Assembly: GCA_002320935.1 (NCBI GenBank)
Contig: DCLG01000071.1
Location: forward strand, 24,070 to 31,858
Source of the DNA: Pedobacter sp. UBA1654
GTDB taxonomy: Bacteria; Bacteroidota; Bacteroidia; Sphingobacteriales; Sphingobacteriaceae
Direction: 5' to 3'
DNA length: 7,789 bases
The number at the start of each line of letters is the position of its first letter. Within the stretch, counting starts at the first letter, position 1. This document shows, one piece after another, positions 7,746 to 7,789 of this stretch. The translations under genes were made by a program, and so were the position numbers. The notes under the pieces are model-generated. The model searched no databases and had not been told where the DNA came from. It worked only from the letters and a program-made list of their open reading frames with translations.

Positions 7746-7789
7746 TTCGTTCGCCTCGTGTTCGCCTTTCGTTCGCCTTTCCTTCGCCT
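7746..7789. repeat. 11-bp tandem repeat, four copies, running off the right edge
   Basis: Four consecutive 11-base units end the window: TTCGTTCGCCT (7746-7756), CGTGTTCGCCT (7757-7767), TTCGTTCGCCT (7768-7778) and TTCCTTCGCCT (7779-7789). The last seven bases, TTCGCCT, are identical in all four, and variation is confined to the first four. The array may continue beyond the window. It sits about 60 bp after the operon terminator in DNA where I see no convincing gene, so it is probably intergenic. Eleven is not a multiple of three, but a coding origin on either strand cannot be excluded from this short piece. Confidence 0.85.

Overview
The window looks like part of a chromosomal pentose-utilisation locus from a Bacteroidetes bacterium, most likely Sphingobacteriales (Pedobacter-like). 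This lineage call is inference. It rests on the style of the xylose isomerase, xylulokinase and vSGLT-type symporter, on A-rich gene spacers without clear Shine-Dalgarno sequences, and on a possible Bacteroidetes -33/-7 promoter. There is no phage, transposon, CRISPR or RNA gene in view, and every full gene appears intact.

Right arm (+ strand, about 3083-7626): a compact xylBAE-type operon encodes xylulokinase, class II xylose isomerase and a sodium/sugar symporter of the SSS family. The gaps are 17 and 24 bp, and the operon ends at a strong intrinsic terminator (7651-7685). The products import D-xylose, isomerise it to D-xylulose and phosphorylate it to xylulose 5-phosphate for the pentose phosphate pathway. 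After the terminator, about 60 bp of apparently non-coding DNA leads into four copies of an 11-bp tandem repeat that run off the right edge.

Left arm (- strand, about 2969 down to 1): two paralogous LacI-family regulators lie head to tail, followed 3 bp later by a short-chain dehydrogenase/reductase. After 15 bp more comes the first 12 codons of another gene, cut by the left edge. That fragment resembles the start of mannonate dehydratase (UxuA). If this is right, the leftward operon handles hexuronate while the rightward one handles xylose, a pairing that fits growth on glucuronoxylan.

Control: the 113-bp divergent gap between the second regulator and xylB holds a perfect 18-bp palindrome with a central CG (2993-3010), a typical LacI-family operator. 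A second, nearly perfect 18-bp palindrome (1885-1902) with the same GCAAT...ATTGC core sits upstream of the other LacI gene. A 9-bp inverted repeat lies between that operator and the start codon. These sites also show that the longest open frames of both lacI genes start too far upstream. The enzymes are ordinary; the paired operators, the leader dyad and the terminal repeat are the parts worth following up.
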